From assembly GCA_031292755.1 (NCBI GenBank), contig JARLGM010000019.1, forward strand, positions 1 to 61,638: 61,638 nucleotides of DNA, given 5' to 3'. Below the pieces are notes generated by a model. That model saw nothing but the letters and a program-made list of their open reading frames with translations. It did no database searches and had not been told where the DNA came from. Shown piece by piece: positions 1 to 7,366 of this stretch. Made by a program: the position numbers and the translations under genes. Each line of letters opens with the position of its first letter. Position 1 is the stretch's first letter. The DNA comes from Candidatus Sulfopaludibacter sp. Lineage in GTDB: Bacteria; Acidobacteriota; Terriglobia; Bryobacterales; Bryobacteraceae.

Positions 1-43
1 AACACCGCCTGCTCGTTCACTCCTACAAAAACGCGCCTCCGGC

Positions 44-532
44 GTGGATGATGGCCCCCAGATCTCGCTCCCGTTCCCAGTCCTGTTCCCAGAATGGGTT
101 ACTTCAGCCGGGCCCTACTGGTCTACTCTTGCCAAGCGCCCAAGGTTTGGGGTTAGCAAGTCATCCGTTAACCGCCACCACGCCCACATTACCAGCTTGA
201 TTCAATCCGCCACCCAGGAGCGGGCCGAAGGTTTGGAGAGTGACATCACACGGGCTGAGGGTCGCGTGGAGAGCCTGTATGCGGTCGCGGAAAACGTCTT
301 GGCTGCGGCTGTTAAGGCCCGTGATCCCCGTAGCGCCATGCAGGCTATACGCACGGCTGTATCTGTACTTGGTGAGGCCCGCGCGTTGGCCGAATTGCGC
401 GGCGCACAGGAACGTAGCACGTATCGGAGTGTGGACATTGATGCCCAGCTTGAGGACCTGCTCACCGGAAAGAAGGTCCGAAACCAGAATCGGGCTGAGG
501 TTCTGGCCGACCTGGAAGGCCCAGTTCAGTAG
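44..532 (+). CDS. Phage-type HTH protein (terminase-small-like), possibly 5' partial
   Basis: This 162-residue protein has a short HTH core around residues 35-48 (FGVSKSSVNRHHAHI), then a charged region and a helical tail rich in Ala, Arg and Glu. The pattern resembles small HTH proteins found in prophages and islands, some of which are called terminase small subunits. The match is from memory and not verified. The frame stays open to the left edge, so the GTG at 44 may not be the real start. Residues 1-30 do not look like the family, and the neighbouring frame near 105-130 reads more family-like (RALLVYS), so a frameshift near position 120 is possible. It points rightward, towards the leftward genes that follow. 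Confidence 0.5.
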   Translation: MDDGPQISLPFPVLFPEWVTSAGPYWSTLAKRPRFGVSKSSVNRHHAHITSLIQSATQERAEGLESDITRAEGRVESLYAVAENVLAAAVKARDPRSAMQAIRTAVSVLGEARALAELRGAQERSTYRSVDIDAQLEDLLTGKKVRNQNRAEVLADLEGPVQ

Positions 533-627
533 GGGCTGCAAGGGCTGAAAAGCCTGCCCGTGTCCGTGCCTGCCACGTATGGGCAACCGGGGTCACTTTG
601 GTTTTGGCGAATTTGTGCAGCCCGTGT

Positions 628-969
628 TCATCCTATGAATTCATACAATGTGCATTCGAGGCCGCTGTCCATTCGGATAGTTAACGCACTAGCGATTTTC
701 CCCGCTAGCCTCGCACGCATGTGCTCTTGTGCTTCCCTTACCTCCTTGTACTCGAAGGTAGGTCTCTCCCTAATCCCAGCCGTTAGTTCTGCCAGCCGCT
801 CACCTTTGCCCGTGAGATTTATGACCGTGAAAGCATCAGGAGAACAATCAGAAATGAACCCAGAAAAGCTAGTTGATAAAGCCCCAGCAATGACCACCAC
901 GCCAACCGGAGTTTCCTCGGTTTTCCACTTCATTAACAGCCGAACCGCGTCCTCAAGAGATACCGTCAT
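628..969 (-). CDS. Hypothetical protein
   Basis: This 113-residue protein starts MTVSLEDAVRLL. I chose the ATG at 969 because GGAGG lies about 4 bases upstream on the minus strand, whereas the longer frame to 1059 has no such site. The sequence is mixed alpha/beta with a Val/Ile-rich strand (GVVVIAGAL) and a charged C-terminal helix. There is no signal peptide or clear motif. I do not recognise it. It is the last of three leftward genes after the serine recombinase and zinc-ribbon genes, and probably cargo of the element. Confidence 0.6.
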   Translation of the reverse strand: MTVSLEDAVRLLMKWKTEETPVGVVVIAGALSTSFSGFISDCSPDAFTVINLTGKGERLAELTAGIRERPTFEYKEVREAQEHMRARLAGKIASALTIRMDSGLECTLYEFIG

Positions 970-1098
970 GTTCCTCCATGTAGTGCGACTTCTTGGTAGG
1001 GAAACCGCATCGGCGCTTGCAGAATGGCTCGAATGGGATCTAGATCCATCAGTATCCAAATGCCCTTAAGTATACCGTGTCCCGAAACCGCCCTAGCA

Positions 1099-1545
1099 TT
1101 AGCCGAAAATGTAGCCACAGAATCGGCACTTGCGAGCCTCCGCCTTGACTTCCTCCGCACAGTCGGGACATACCTTTGAGGTGGTTGACGGTTCCACGTA
1201 AAATTCCTGCTTGCAGTTTGGGCAAGATCTCGCACCGAACTCTACCACGTGTTTGCAGATCGGGCACTCATAGCCAGTACCGCTGTTGAATTTAACCGCG
1301 CGGGCATCAGATGAGAGCGCCATTAGATCTGCGTGGCACTTCGGGCACCGTAGCGCCTCCTGGGGGATCTGGCTCTTGCAGAAGCGGCAGGATTTCGTGT
1401 CGCCTGCCGTAAATGCGAACGCCAGTCCAATTGGACCGAATAGAACGCCCAGGCCGAACCAGAGGCACCCGTTTGCACCACGATTATTGGCGACCACCGC
1501 GGCGCCGATTCCACACACAACCCACAAGAGGACCAGAATCTCCAT
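1099..1545 (-). CDS. Membrane protein with zinc-ribbon repeats
   Basis: This 148-residue protein has two predicted membrane segments near residues 2-18 and 27-46 (MEILVLLWVVCGIGAAVV, then a Gly/Phe/Leu-rich stretch). Six CxxC knuckles follow: CRFC, CPKC, CPIC, CPNC, CPDC and CRFC. Paired knuckles would form three zinc ribbons on the cytoplasmic side or in the membrane periphery. Proteins of this shape are common and mostly uncharacterised. The ATG at 1545 was chosen because the upstream extension (MLRGSRPNG...) is low-quality coding that overlaps the recombinase. It follows the recombinase by 67 bases on the same strand. No function is assigned. Confidence 0.7.
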   Translation of the reverse strand: MEILVLLWVVCGIGAAVVANNRGANGCLWFGLGVLFGPIGLAFAFTAGDTKSCRFCKSQIPQEALRCPKCHADLMALSSDARAVKFNSGTGYECPICKHVVEFGARSCPNCKQEFYVEPSTTSKVCPDCAEEVKAEARKCRFCGYIFG

Positions 1546-1612
1546 ATCGAACTTCCGTGACCGATAAGAATATGTGCAAGCATCACTGATTGCAACCGGG
1601 TCTCCTCGCCGA

Positions 1613-2275
1613 TCACGCCGCTTTGACCGACTCCAAGATGTTGCACACGGTTTGGCTAGCCCACACTCCACCCCGTTTGGTCGCGATCCCCTCAGCATTT
1701 AGCCTGTCCGCTACACCGTGGTAGCTGAGGCCTTGTCCGCGCAGTTCCCACATCTTTGCGATTACGGCTTGCTCTGCTGGGTTCGGAACCGACCGACCGT
1801 CTACAGCGTCGAATCCGAATACCGAGCGCGTGTAGGCTTTCCCCGTGGCTTTCTTGTGCTGGAGTACAGCACGGGTGCGTTCCCCAATGGCCTCACGTTC
1901 CCACTGGGCTACGCTGGTCATGATGTTCAGGACCAATCGCCCAGCAGCGGAACCCGTGTCCAGCGATTCGGCAACGCTCACCAGGGATACGCCCCTACGC
2001 TGGAACCGTTCCAGCAGCACGGCCAAATCCTTTACCGACCGTGTAAGCCTATCGAGCTTGGCAATAATGACCGTTTCGACTTCGCCAGCATCAACCATAG
2101 CCAGCAGACGGGCCATACCGGGCCTATCCAGCGATTTGGCACTCTCACTGTCTGCAATCATCACTACAGCCAAATCCTTCAAAGTCGCCATCGCCCGTAT
2201 CTTAGCCTCTTGAACCTCTAGGCTTGTGTCTTGCTTGTCAGTGGAAACTCTGCAATATCCAATGGTTAGCTTCAT
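1613..2275 (-). CDS. Serine recombinase, resolvase/invertase family
   Basis: This 220-residue site-specific recombinase has an N-terminal catalytic domain at residues 1-140. The nucleophile is Ser11 in GYCRVSTDKQ, with the usual KLDRLTRS helix and the ER-x-R motif later on. Residues 150-215 form a short recombinase-type DNA-binding region (GLSYHGVADRLNAEGI). The length suits resolvases or invertases rather than the long integrases, so it more likely resolves multimers or inverts DNA than integrates the island. The tyrosine integrase at the other end presumably does that. Start at the ATG at 2275. No good ribosome site precedes it, and the promoter seen at 2288-2316 would give a very short leader. 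Confidence 0.9.
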   Translation of the reverse strand: MKLTIGYCRVSTDKQDTSLEVQEAKIRAMATLKDLAVVMIADSESAKSLDRPGMARLLAMVDAGEVETVIIAKLDRLTRSVKDLAVLLERFQRRGVSLVSVAESLDTGSAAGRLVLNIMTSVAQWEREAIGERTRAVLQHKKATGKAYTRSVFGFDAVDGRSVPNPAEQAVIAKMWELRGQGLSYHGVADRLNAEGIATKRGGVWASQTVCNILESVKAA

Positions 2276-2280
2276 AGTAG

Positions 2281-2722
2281 TAAGTCAACAGTAACTCCAA
2301 ACCGACTTACTGTCAATACACGTTCCTGTGTAGATAAGATTTTTTTCCAGCATCGAATAGTGCGTTTGGCCCAATGTTTGCTGGGTGAGGACTAACATTA
2401 CCTGGGTCACACTTCAGGCCTCCGCACATACTACCTGGACTTACCCCCCACCATGAGGACTCCTTAACCACACTTCCCTACCTCTTGCAGGGCGGGCCTA
2501 CCACCGTTCAAGTCAACCACACCAAACCTTCAAGCCCCCTACCCCTCTAGAACAGTTCGGATTATGCAAATTTGCCAAAAACCGCCGACACAGCATATAG
2601 ATTTTTGGAAATGGGAGGAGTAGTACCCATTAAATAAGGCCAACTTATAATTTATATTGTCTTTGTAATCTGTCATCTACCTATAGCTTGTAATTCACAC
2701 ACTTACAAGGACTGTTGACTTA
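2281..2722. repeat. Shared 12-bp motif bracketing divergent promoters
   Basis: TAAGTCAACAGT at 2281-2292, just upstream of the recombinase gene, occurs as its exact reverse complement at 2711-2722, where it overlaps the -35 region of the Xis-like gene. A third, weaker relative lies at 2304-2317. The roughly 390 bases between the two copies hold no convincing gene. They are AT-rich after 2590, with a TATAAT at 2646-2651 that has no good -35. A common regulator of both divergent genes is the simplest reading. Confidence 0.5.
2288..2316 (-). promoter_or_regulatory. Promoter and inverted repeat of recombinase gene
   Basis: On the minus strand TTGACA (2316-2311) is followed after 17 bases by TACTGT (2293-2288), and transcription would start only a few bases before the recombinase ATG. 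The same bases form an imperfect inverted repeat: TCAACAGTAACTC at 2285-2297 and GACTTACTGTCAA at 2304-2316, matching at about 10 of 13 positions. A repressor, possibly the recombinase itself, could bind here and block the promoter. Confidence 0.5.
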
Positions 2723-2743
2723 ACCTTTTTTCAACGGTAGTTT
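2715..2743 (+). promoter_or_regulatory. Promoter of the Xis-like gene
   Basis: TTGACT at 2715-2720 is followed after 17 bases by TAGTTT at 2738-2743. The GTG start at 2764 is preceded by an AAAGGA ribosome site at 2751-2756. The -10 match is only fair. Confidence 0.45.
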
Positions 2744-2763
2744 ATTAGCGAAAGGAACCGAAA

Positions 2764-2988
2764 GTGGCCCAAAGTAGTAGCTACTCTATATTAGTCAACC
2801 AGCAGGAGGCTGCTAAGTTATGTGGTCTCAGACCGAAAGCATTTAGATCTCTAGAGCGACAGGGCCGGGGTCCTGATTGCATCGTGGTCAATCGGCGAGT
2901 GCGACGCTACCCAGTTACCAGCCTAAACCTATTTCTGGCTGCGAGATTAACCGAGAGGTTAGGAGGCATCAATGGCAAAGAACGATAA
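2764..2988 (+). CDS. AlpA/Xis-like HTH DNA-binding protein
   Basis: This 74-residue protein is dominated by a MerR-like winged HTH of the excisionase/AlpA type: NQQEAAKLCGLRPKAFRSLE, then a wing-like segment ending RVRRYPVTSLNLFL. Known members act as recombination directionality factors or as activators of integrase and replication genes in islands. The GTG start has AAAGGA seven bases upstream. It overlaps the next gene by 17 bases and opens the rightward set of genes. It is the best candidate for the factor that controls excision with the integrase at 6056, but regulation of replication is equally possible. Confidence 0.75.
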   Translation: MAQSSSYSILVNQQEAAKLCGLRPKAFRSLERQGRGPDCIVVNRRVRRYPVTSLNLFLAARLTERLGGINGKER

Positions 2989-3340
2989 GGACTTACGAAA
3001 GGCTCAAACCGAAATCCGCGACTTTATGCGGAATGTTTTCGCTAGCGCTTGCGAGGAAAACGCGACACAATGCCGCGAGGACGGATTCATCCGGAAGGCG
3101 AAGATATGGGACGCGGTAGCGAAAGGTCTGAGGGACGATGTCCGCAAGGCACGGGTGGCGGAATCGGACAACTACGCCCAGAAATTATTCGGCACCCCTA
3201 CGGGCAATCTGTCCAAGTTCAGCTTCGGCAAGCGATCATACGACGATAACGGTCTTGATAGCCCGCCGACAAAGGCGTTGGATGGCCCCCCGATGGGCAA
3301 GAGTAGCCGAGGTCGGAATTACAACGATTCGGGGTTATAA
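2972..3340 (+). CDS. Hypothetical protein of the element
   Basis: This 122-residue protein begins MAKNDKDLRKAQ, with AGGAGG 6-7 bases before the ATG. Residues 5-60 are probably helical and charged. The C-terminal third is low-complexity and carries a twice-repeated short motif, YDDNGL then YNDSGL, in a Gly/Ser/Pro-rich tail. There is no membrane segment. I do not recognise the family. It overlaps the Xis-like gene and is followed after 3 bases by the next gene, so the three are probably co-translated. Confidence 0.65.
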   Translation: MAKNDKDLRKAQTEIRDFMRNVFASACEENATQCREDGFIRKAKIWDAVAKGLRDDVRKARVAESDNYAQKLFGTPTGNLSKFSFGKRSYDDNGLDSPPTKALDGPPMGKSSRGRNYNDSGL

Positions 3341-3343
3341 CTT

Positions 3344-4063
3344 ATGGGAATCTTTACTAAGACACAATCAAGGCCATCGCTGGCCCAGTTAGAGGAGAAA
3401 CTAACTGAACTCTTGGACACCATGAGCACATTGGATGCCATCCACCGACAACGCAAAGATGAATCCGACCACATGGTAGAACTCAGCGTCCGTTACTCAA
3501 CTGACGGGGACCTGCTACTCAACACACCCGACAATGTTGTCACGGAGCATCCGCCGCTTGTCCGTGAGGCGTTGCGGGCTACCGCAAAGGCCAAGGCGGA
3601 ACTGGATGCATTCAAAGTTGCCCATGGAGGTGATGCGGCAGCACTTCGTGAGCAGATTCGGGCACTACAGGCCCAGATGGAGGCGGAGGAACAGGCTAAG
3701 GTACGCGCTGCATACCGCGCTAACCGCGCTCGACTCCTTGAGTTTTGCGCCCAGGTTGCTAACCTCGAAACTGAAGGCAAAGAGATTGTTGAGTCTGCAT
3801 ATCGGCGTTGGCCGGTGGATTCTGAACGGGCTGGAATTCGCCTCGATAAGCAGGCAGGGCTAATTGACGCTGGGTTTCCCGCTGGATGCTTTTCCCTGTC
3901 CATCGCGACTGCTCCGGGTAGCTCGGTGTATTCGGGAGTACGGTTATTGTGTGGATTGTTCGATGAGTCGCTGTTACCGGAATCCGACCCGATGCGGAGC
4001 AGGTTTGGCGAGGCTCGGAGGCAGGGAATGCTTTCCGGGAGTATCAACTTTCGCCATAGGTGA
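3344..4063 (+). CDS. Hypothetical coiled-coil protein
   Basis: This 239-residue protein has two helical stretches, about residues 12-45 and 75-150, rich in Ala, Glu, Gln and Arg with heptad-like spacing (LREQIRALQAQMEAEEQ). That suggests a coiled coil. The C-terminal 80 residues are more globular. There is no signal peptide and no enzymatic motif. It starts 3 bases after the upstream gene. Its position before the replication module might mean a structural or regulatory role in the element, but nothing in the sequence proves one. Confidence 0.65.
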   Translation: MGIFTKTQSRPSLAQLEEKLTELLDTMSTLDAIHRQRKDESDHMVELSVRYSTDGDLLLNTPDNVVTEHPPLVREALRATAKAKAELDAFKVAHGGDAAALREQIRALQAQMEAEEQAKVRAAYRANRARLLEFCAQVANLETEGKEIVESAYRRWPVDSERAGIRLDKQAGLIDAGFPAGCFSLSIATAPGSSVYSGVRLLCGLFDESLLPESDPMRSRFGEARRQGMLSGSINFRHR

Positions 4064-4159
4064 CTTTTCTAAGTTCGGTGGTCGGCTGATACCCCAGCAG
4101 ACTACCAGGGGGCGGTTTTCCCTCCTTACAACTGCCCCTTACCCAAATTTTCAAGGCTT

Positions 4160-4228
4160 GAAAAAAAAGAGCCGCCCTCGGTTGAAGCGAACGAAGGCGG
4201 CGGAAAGAGAAAAAATGAAATTAGATAA
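4160..4228 (-). ncRNA. Putative antisense RNA over the rep-leader start
   Basis: Seen on the minus strand: TTGCAT, 18 bases, TATAAT (4263-4234), then about 27 unstructured bases, then a GC hairpin (4201-4171) and a run of eight T. The predicted RNA of about 65 nt is complementary to the ribosome site and ATG (4203-4217) of the 77-codon ORF, which overlaps the RepA-like gene. Known parallel: counter-transcribed RNAs such as CopA of IncFII plasmids block a leader peptide whose translation is coupled to repA. The role here is inference. There is no other leftward gene nearby that this terminator could serve. Confidence 0.45.
4161..4201 (-). terminator. Intrinsic terminator, leftward
   Basis: GCCGCC at 4171-4176 pairs with GGCGGC at 4196-4201. 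The stem continues inward through TCG/CGA with a mismatch. On the minus strand the stem is followed by TC and eight T (complement of the A run at 4161-4168). The rightward transcript has the hairpin but no T run, so the element terminates only leftward RNA. Confidence 0.65.
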
Positions 4229-4448
4229 CAGCGATTATATCACGGAGTTAGCATGTTATGCAACTGCCTTGAATAGGTTCGCCATTCATCAGGGTACGTT
4301 GTACGTTTTGATGGATGCCGAAGTCTCTATTCGCCAGTCAATTAAGCCGTTTGTGGCAGATTCCGCTGATTTAGCCTCCTGGTACAGCCTCGCCCGTGAC
4401 GTTCAGGCATGTATCCTCGAACAAATTGAGGGAGACCACCATGAGTAG
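4215..4448 (+). CDS. Small leader ORF overlapping the RepA-like gene
   Basis: This 77-residue acidic protein starts MKLDNSDYITELACY. GGAAAGAG lies just upstream of the ATG at 4215. Its stop TAG is embedded in ATGAGTAG, so it overlaps the start of the RepA-like ATPase by 8 bases, an arrangement that favours translational coupling. The sequence has no known motif and is probably helical. The putative antisense RNA covers its ribosome site and start codon. It may act as a coupling leader, as Tap does for RepA in IncFII plasmids, or as a separate small protein. Confidence 0.6.
   Translation: MKLDNSDYITELACYATALNRFAIHQGTLYVLMDAEVSIRQSIKPFVADSADLASWYSLARDVQACILEQIEGDHHE
4234..4263 (-). promoter_or_regulatory. 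Leftward promoter for the putative antisense RNA
   Basis: On the minus strand TTGCAT (4263-4258) and a perfect TATAAT (4239-4234) are separated by 18 bases. Transcription should begin near 4227 and meet the terminator at 4161 after about 65 bases. It lies inside the 77-codon ORF read on the other strand. Confidence 0.45.
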
Positions 4449-5493
4449 CCATCACTGGTCAGAGAACTTCCATAGTGCCGAAGAACTAGTATCGAAAGCG
4501 TTTCCGCCCACAGTTCCGCTTATTGACGGACTCCTGAATGCTGGTGAGGTAGGGTTATTAGTCGGAGTCCCTAAGGTGGGCAAGTCCCGATTGGTAATCC
4601 AGCTTGCCGAAGCTCTATGTAATGGCAGGCTCTTTCTAGGGTACAAAGTGACGGGTAAGTTTCGCGTTCTGATAGCCGACTTGGAGAACACTCCCGCGAT
4701 GCTCCAGGACAGGTATAACAGGATGGAGGTGTCGATTACCGATCAGTGGTACTACTACGCCCCCCAGACCCTCTGCGAAAATGCGCTATCTCTTCAGGGA
4801 GACGGACTGAAGCAATTGCAGGCGATGTTGCTGGAGGTTCACCCAGACCTGTTAGTGATAGATACCTGGAGGCTGTTGTCTGGCATCTTGGATGAAAACC
4901 GGGCGGGAGATATCACGAATGCATTGATTGAACTTTCTCGGCTCCGGGTAGACAATCCCCAGATGGCGATATTGCTGGTACACCATCTCCGCAAGCAGGG
5001 TGTAGGGAGGGTCCATACCAGTCTACGTACAGACGCCCATGCTTGGGTGGAGGGTGTCTCAGGTAGCCATGCCATTGTAGGGCACACTGAATTCTGCTGG
5101 GGCCTTGATTCGGAGATTGGTCGTAATGGCAAGGAGGTAATGGTATTCGGCGGAGTCGCCCGTAACCATGAAGTACCCTCACTGTTGCTGGAAGGGGAGG
5201 ATAACCTGCGGTTCAGGTTAGCGAAGTCTGATAGCTTCGAATCCACCTTGACCGACGCACAGAGGGAGATATGGACCTTGGCGGGTTCTATGGGGGATAG
5301 CTTCCACTTCAACGCTTTGGTTAGCAAATACGGCGGTAATCGCAAAGCTGTGTCGGCGGTACTTGGGAAAGCACGGGACCAAGGTCTATTAGTTCAAGAT
5401 GCGGCAAAGGTCTGGCATTTTGCACCTGATCCGGCGGAAACTCAGGAAACTTTGAAACCTGTACTGAAAACACAGGCGTTAAGTAAAAAGTAA
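4441..5493 (+). CDS. RepA-like RecA-fold ATPase
   Basis: This 350-residue protein belongs to the AAA_25/RepA group of hexameric RecA-fold ATPases (RSF1010 RepA is the model helicase). Walker A is GVPKVGKS at residues 42-49 and Walker B is LLVIDTW at 137-143. A sensor-like strand ends LLVHHLRK near 178-185, and GSHAIVGHTEF follows near 208. The last 90 residues look like a winged-helix tail (SKYGGNRKAVSAVLGKARDQGLL). The ATG at 4441 was chosen because of the 8-base overlap with the leader ORF. In plasmids and islands such proteins unwind an iteron-bearing origin, and GGAAACTT repeats begin within its own 3' end. No primase is visible in the window, so host or left-hand functions may be needed. 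Confidence 0.8.
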   Translation: MSSHHWSENFHSAEELVSKAFPPTVPLIDGLLNAGEVGLLVGVPKVGKSRLVIQLAEALCNGRLFLGYKVTGKFRVLIADLENTPAMLQDRYNRMEVSITDQWYYYAPQTLCENALSLQGDGLKQLQAMLLEVHPDLLVIDTWRLLSGILDENRAGDITNALIELSRLRVDNPQMAILLVHHLRKQGVGRVHTSLRTDAHAWVEGVSGSHAIVGHTEFCWGLDSEIGRNGKEVMVFGGVARNHEVPSLLLEGEDNLRFRLAKSDSFESTLTDAQREIWTLAGSMGDSFHFNALVSKYGGNRKAVSAVLGKARDQGLLVQDAAKVWHFAPDPAETQETLKPVLKTQALSKK

Positions 5494-5610
5494 TGGAAAC
5501 TTCGGTGGAAACTTGATTGAAACCTTGAAACCAGCGGTTTCCCCAAAGTTTCCATCGTAAGAAACCTACGTAAGTATATTATTTTATATATATTTACATA
5601 TGAAGTTTCC
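5445..5610. repeat. GGAAACTT repeat cluster with AT tract; candidate origin
   Basis: Exact GGAAACTT copies lie at 5445-5452, 5495-5502 and 5507-5514, with exact inverted copies at 5546-5553 and 5603-5610. Degenerate relatives (GAAACCTT, GGTTTCC) lie between them at 5454-5542. Two direct copies are 12 bases apart, close to one helical turn. Between the two inverted copies is a roughly 30-base stretch of nearly pure A/T (5571-5600), suitable as an unwinding element. Repeats next to a RepA-like gene resemble plasmid iterons. Function as an origin is inferred. Confidence 0.55.
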
Positions 5611-6055
5611 GGTTTGGGTCTGTATCCCATCATCGATTTCCGGCCCCGAGCCTGATTCTGTTTATAGCCTGCTAACCCCTTTATCCCGACGCTGCGCTTA
5701 CGCCCACCGTCTATTAGTGAAGGGAACTGGGGTAGCTATCCCCCCACATACCTACTTCAAGCGATTAGCTGGCGGGCTTGGTAGGGCCAAGAGTTTAAGC
5801 TACTTCATTTGAAAGTGACGCAAAGTATTTGCTTGCAGGGAGTTACAAGACTATCTTAGAATGTAACTAACAAGTTATGCCCGTACTGATGATCCCACTT
5901 ACTACTGCGACTGTTGCGCCTGAGTTGGGCGCTCCCTTCCCATGCGTGGCGAGTCAAAAGTAGTATCAACCAGACAAATTGAGCAGTGCAGAAATTCGAA
6001 GGGTCCGGGACGTTGTACAATCCCCATAGCCCACATTTTGGGCATGGGAGACTCA
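5611..6055. other. Non-coding region upstream of the integrase
   Basis: No convincing gene is present. A small hairpin-like sequence with GGGG/CCCC arms around TAGCTA lies at about 5731-5746, and another (GCGCC/GGCGC) near 5914-5930. ACTTACTACT near 5898-5907 and a following ACTGTTG echo pieces of the shared motif upstream of the recombinase gene. The integrase-side attP arm sites and promoter are expected here but cannot be fixed by eye. Confidence 0.4.
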
Positions 6056-7366
6056 ATGCGTACCCAAGATCCCGAGATTTTCACCACCAGCGGAAAGCAC
6101 CCCCAATACTTTATTCGCCCATTCATCGATACATTCGACGAAAACGGGGAGGCCATCAAAATACAGCAACGGGTTTATCTCGGTCGCGTTTCGGAAATTT
6201 CGAAGCGGGATGCAATCAAGAAGAAGCGGACGGTAATGGACCGCATTAATCGTAGTCAGGTTATGCTGCAAGCCCAACTGCGGTTTGGTGATCTGCTCGA
6301 CTACTACATCGAACAGTTCGTCAGGAATCCCGAAAAGGTAGCAGCATCCACCCGTGCCAAGTATGAGACACACATCGAAAACCACATTAGGCCAGCATGG
6401 AGGGATTCGATGCTCTGTGATGTTCGACCATTGGAGATTGACCGCTGGCTTGCGGACAAGGGCAAAGCGCGGGTGCTGGAGGTGGCAGGGAAGCCGGTAA
6501 TCAAACCGGGCCTGTCCTGGAACACGCGCACAGACCTCCGCAACCTCATGTCTGGCATTTTTACGAAAGCTAAAGATTGGGGGCTGTGGAAGGATGAGAA
6601 CCCCGTAGCGCACGTCTCTGTCGGCAAGAAGAAAACGGCACGTCAACATCACAAGATCACAACGGAAGAAACCCGCAGGCTCCTGGAGGCCCTGCCGCTT
6701 GACGTGAGGCGCATTTGCGAAGTGGCACTGTACTGCACGCTGCGCATATCGGAGGTGCTGGGCCTTCAGTGGCAGCACATCGATTTCACGAAGGGCCTGA
6801 TTCTCGTTCGCCAGCGGTTTTATCGCGGGGACCTCGACACGGTGAAATCGGAACGTTCAGAGCGTGACGTGCCGATGGGCGACCTTGCAGCAGATCTAGC
6901 AGCCATCTACCCAGGTGCTGGGCACGATACCGATTACGTTTTCGGCGTGCATACCCACGTCGGGAGAGAAAAGAAACCCCGCATCTGTCGGGATGACCGC
7001 GACATCAATCAGCATTTCCTGAGGCCAGCAGCCAAAGCGTTAGGTGTGTACTACGTCGGGTTTGGGTTCCACGCTTTCAGGCGTGAGGCAGTAACGGAAC
7101 TGGCAAAGCAGGTAGGCGCCAATCAGGCGCAACGGATGGCAGGCCACTCCAAAGCTGACATGAGTCTCCATTACACCCAAGCGGATACCAATGCTCAGGC
7201 GGCAGCGGTTCGCGACCTTCAAAACCGCATCCGGAACGGCGGGATTAAGTCAGATCCAGACACCCCGGTTTCTGGAACCGACGCTAAGTTACTGATTTCA
7301 TGGTGGGCCTGTGCAGACTCGAACTGCAGACCTCTACCGTGTCAAGGTAGCGCTCTAACCAACTGA
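6056..7366 (+). CDS. int: Tyrosine integrase ending inside tRNA-Val
   Basis: This 436-residue phage-type integrase has an arm/core-binding SAM-like region at about residues 75-185 and a catalytic domain from about 200. Catalytic residues are Arg230 (CTLRISE), Lys264, the HxxR box at 339-342 (HAFR), His364 (GHSK) and the nucleophile Tyr373 (SLHYTQ). The ATG at 6056 was preferred over upstream starts because GGGAG lies five bases before it. The frame continues through the junction, and its last ~20 codons are encoded by the complement of the tRNA-Val 3' half. Excision would therefore replace the C-terminal tail. The enzyme should catalyse integration and excision at tRNA-Val, with the Xis-like protein as possible partner. 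Confidence 0.92.
   Translation: MRTQDPEIFTTSGKHPQYFIRPFIDTFDENGEAIKIQQRVYLGRVSEISKRDAIKKKRTVMDRINRSQVMLQAQLRFGDLLDYYIEQFVRNPEKVAASTRAKYETHIENHIRPAWRDSMLCDVRPLEIDRWLADKGKARVLEVAGKPVIKPGLSWNTRTDLRNLMSGIFTKAKDWGLWKDENPVAHVSVGKKKTARQHHKITTEETRRLLEALPLDVRRICEVALYCTLRISEVLGLQWQHIDFTKGLILVRQRFYRGDLDTVKSERSERDVPMGDLAADLAAIYPGAGHDTDYVFGVHTHVGREKKPRICRDDRDINQHFLRPAAKALGVYYVGFGFHAFRREAVTELAKQVGANQAQRMAGHSKADMSLHYTQADTNAQAAAVRDLQNRIRNGGIKSDPDTPVSGTDAKLLISWWACADSNCRPLPCQGSALTN

Noticed and set aside
2646..2651. TATAAT in the AT-rich region of the element
   Set aside because: There is no -35 at a suitable distance and no gene close by; the Xis-like gene has a better promoter.
5600..5812. Short rightward frame of 70 codons after the repeat cluster
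   Set aside because: It begins inside a GGAAACTT repeat, has no ribosome site and shows no protein-like pattern.
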